The notes under the pieces: generated by a model | The model's database searches: none | The model's input: the letters and a program-made list of their open reading frames with translations, nothing else | Told to the model about the DNA's origin: nothing | Program-made: the position numbers and the translations under genes | Assembly (NCBI RefSeq): GCF_000765675.1 | Contig: NZ_JRPA02000004.1 | Span: 62,001-126,000, forward strand | Length of the DNA: 64,000 bases | DNA from: Helicobacter sp. MIT 05-5294 | GTDB taxonomy: Bacteria; Campylobacterota; Campylobacteria; Campylobacterales; Helicobacteraceae | Direction of reading: 5' to 3' | Part shown: piece after piece, positions 62,846 to 64,000 of the stretch | How positions within the stretch are numbered: position 1 is the first letter of the stretch | Layout of the letters: each line of letters starts with the position of its first letter

Positions 62846-64000
62846 CTATTCTACTTCCGCGTCAATCACATCATCGTCTTTTTTGCTTTGTGCGCCACCT
62901 TGTGCATTTTCGTCTTTTTTATACATTGCCTCTGCAAGTTTATGACTTGCTTCTGTGAGCGCCTTAACTTTCGCGTCAATCTCTTCTTTGGTTGCATTTT
63001 CATTTTTAAGTGTTTCTTGCAAAGACGAAATAGCCGCTTGGATTTTTTCCGCTTCACTTGCGTCAATTTTATCTTTCATTTCATCAAGGCTTTTTTGTGA
63101 TTGATACACTAAGCTATCTGCTTGATTGCGCACTTCAATGATTTCTTTTTTCTTTTTATCTTCTTCTTTGTTAAGCTCTGCGTCTTTGACCATTTTTTCA
63201 ATTTCAGAATCTGACAATCCGCTAGAACCTGTGATTTTAATCTCTTGCTCTTTGCCTGTTGCCTTGTCTTTTGCACTCACGGTTAGGATTCCATTTGCGT
63301 CAATATCAAAAGTAACTTCAATTTGTGGCACACCGCGAGGCGCAGCTGGGATTCCGCTTAGTTCAAAGTTGCCAAGCGTTTTGTTATCACGCGCTAATTC
63401 ACGCTCTCCTTGAAGCACTTGAATCGTAACTGCGGGTTGATTATCTTCAGCGGTTGAAAAAACTTGATTTTTCTTCGTTGGAATCGTAGTTCCACGCTCA
63501 ATAATCCTTGTCATTACGCCACCAAGCGTTTCAATCCCCAAACTTAAAGGTGTAACATCAAGCAATAAAACATCTTTCACATCGCCCTTAAGAACGCCCC
63601 CTTGAATCGCCGCACCCATAGAAACGACTTCATCAGGATTTACGGATTTATTCAATTCTTTGCCGATAAACTCTTTAACCCTTTCTTGCACTTTTGGGAT
63701 TCTAGTAGAACCACCCACCATCACAACTTCATTGATTTCGCTTTTATTTAAATCCGCATCTTTGATTACATTGGCGATTTTATCAATGGTTTGATTAATG
63801 TATTGCTCAATGAGACTTTCAAATTTTGCGCGTGTAAGCTTTTTGACCAAGTGTTTAGGACCACTTGCATCAGCAGTAATAAAAGGCAAATTCATTTCGG
63901 TTTCTTGCGCACTACTTAGCTCTTTTTTGGCATTTTCTGCAGCTTCTTTCAATCGTTGCAATGCCATTACATCGCCTTTTAGATTGATTCCATTTTCACT
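62846..64000 (-). CDS. dnaK: Chaperone DnaK, C-terminal part (5' end beyond window)
   Basis: About 385 residues of Hsp70. The frame is open to the right edge. The visible part includes the end of the nucleotide-binding domain ([32 protein letters not shown]), the linker [19 protein letters not shown] and the substrate-binding domain. It ends with a Gly/Gln-containing tail and [10 protein letters not shown], the usual C-terminus. DnaK with DnaJ and GrpE folds and protects proteins. grpE and hrcA would be expected further to the right if the order is like in H. pylori. A strong hairpin follows the stop. Confidence 0.97.
   Translation of the reverse strand, partial: SENGINLKGDVMALQRLKEAAENAKKELSSAQETEMNLPFITADASGPKHLVKKLTRAKFESLIEQYINQTIDKIANVIKDADLNKSEINEVVMVGGSTRIPKVQERVKEFIGKELNKSVNPDEVVSMGAAIQGGVLKGDVKDVLLLDVTPLSLGIETLGGVMTRIIERGTTIPTKKNQVFSTAEDNQPAVTIQVLQGERELARDNKTLGNFELSGIPAAPRGVPQIEVTFDIDANGILTVSAKDKATGKEQEIKITGSSGLSDSEIEKMVKDAELNKEEDKKKKEIIEVRNQADSLVYQSQKSLDEMKDKIDASEAEKIQAAISSLQETLKNENATKEEIDAKVKALTEASHKLAEAMYKKDENAQGGAQSKKDDDVIDAEVE

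Overview
The window reads as a chromosomal segment of an enterohepatic-type Helicobacter or a close campylobacterotal relative. The sequence is AT-rich (roughly 63-65 percent by eye), genes are tightly packed with many ATGA or 1-14 nt overlaps, and promoters are mostly lone TATAAT boxes without a clear -35. Gene orders that I recall from H. pylori or C. jejuni recur: sppA-purU, tatB-tatC-queA-rsmG, fdxA-gppA-waaC-lpxL, ruvA-fapA-murJ, and mqo beside an NlpC/P60 gene. A Campylobacter-type major outer membrane porin and a full MetH argue against H. pylori itself and fit the pullorum/canadensis-like side of the genus. The species call is inference. I see no tRNA, rRNA, CRISPR array, prophage or insertion sequence.

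Layout. 1-8.5 kb: end of leuC, a two-component pair, an AAA/DUF4143-like ATPase, cheV, an MsbA-type exporter and a class A penicillin-binding protein. 8.5-14.5 kb: degenerate REP-like repeats around the porin gene, a triple 11-bp repeat in the porin promoter, metH and a DedA protein. 14.6-19.1 kb: an eight-gene minus-strand operon with a P1B-6-like metal ATPase, an HMA2-like protein, a ferritin-like protein with a membrane tail and several small glycine-rich membrane proteins. It resembles ferrosome (fez) loci and is the most interesting part of the window. 19.4-33 kb: glnA, a large duplicated sensory-like protein, lepA, sppA-purU, tatBC-queA-rsmG, and a Crp/Fnr regulator next to a PilJ-type membrane sensor. 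33-40.9 kb: a drug/metabolite transporter, a metal ABC permease and ATPase with mqo between them, an NlpC/P60 lipoprotein, an ArsC-like protein, azlCD and a HEAAH putative metalloprotease. 41-44 kb: a chemoreceptor with a periplasmic c-type haem motif and an orphan PAS histidine kinase. 44.4-58.9 kb: glyS, a TrpC-like pseudoenzyme, ferredoxin, gppA, LPS core and lipid A genes, yedF-like, tilS, rimO, ruvA, fapA and murJ. 58.8-64 kb: msrPQ, prfB, mnmH and the 3' part of dnaK.

How the genes connect. TatBC probably exports MsrP, whose precursor has a twin-arginine signal. WaaC, LpxL and a further heptosyltransferase build lipid A and core, and MsbA would flip it. PBP1A and MurJ act in peptidoglycan synthesis. 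CheV, the haem chemoreceptor and possibly the duplicated sensory protein belong to chemotaxis. MnmH and the YedF-like protein point to selenium use. The metal operon would pump iron (inferred) into a membrane compartment, with a Fur-box-like sequence upstream.

A sequence-wide oddity is a strong excess of GAWTC (GATTC/GAATC): 19 copies counted by hand in 2521-3700, against about 2-3 expected from base composition.
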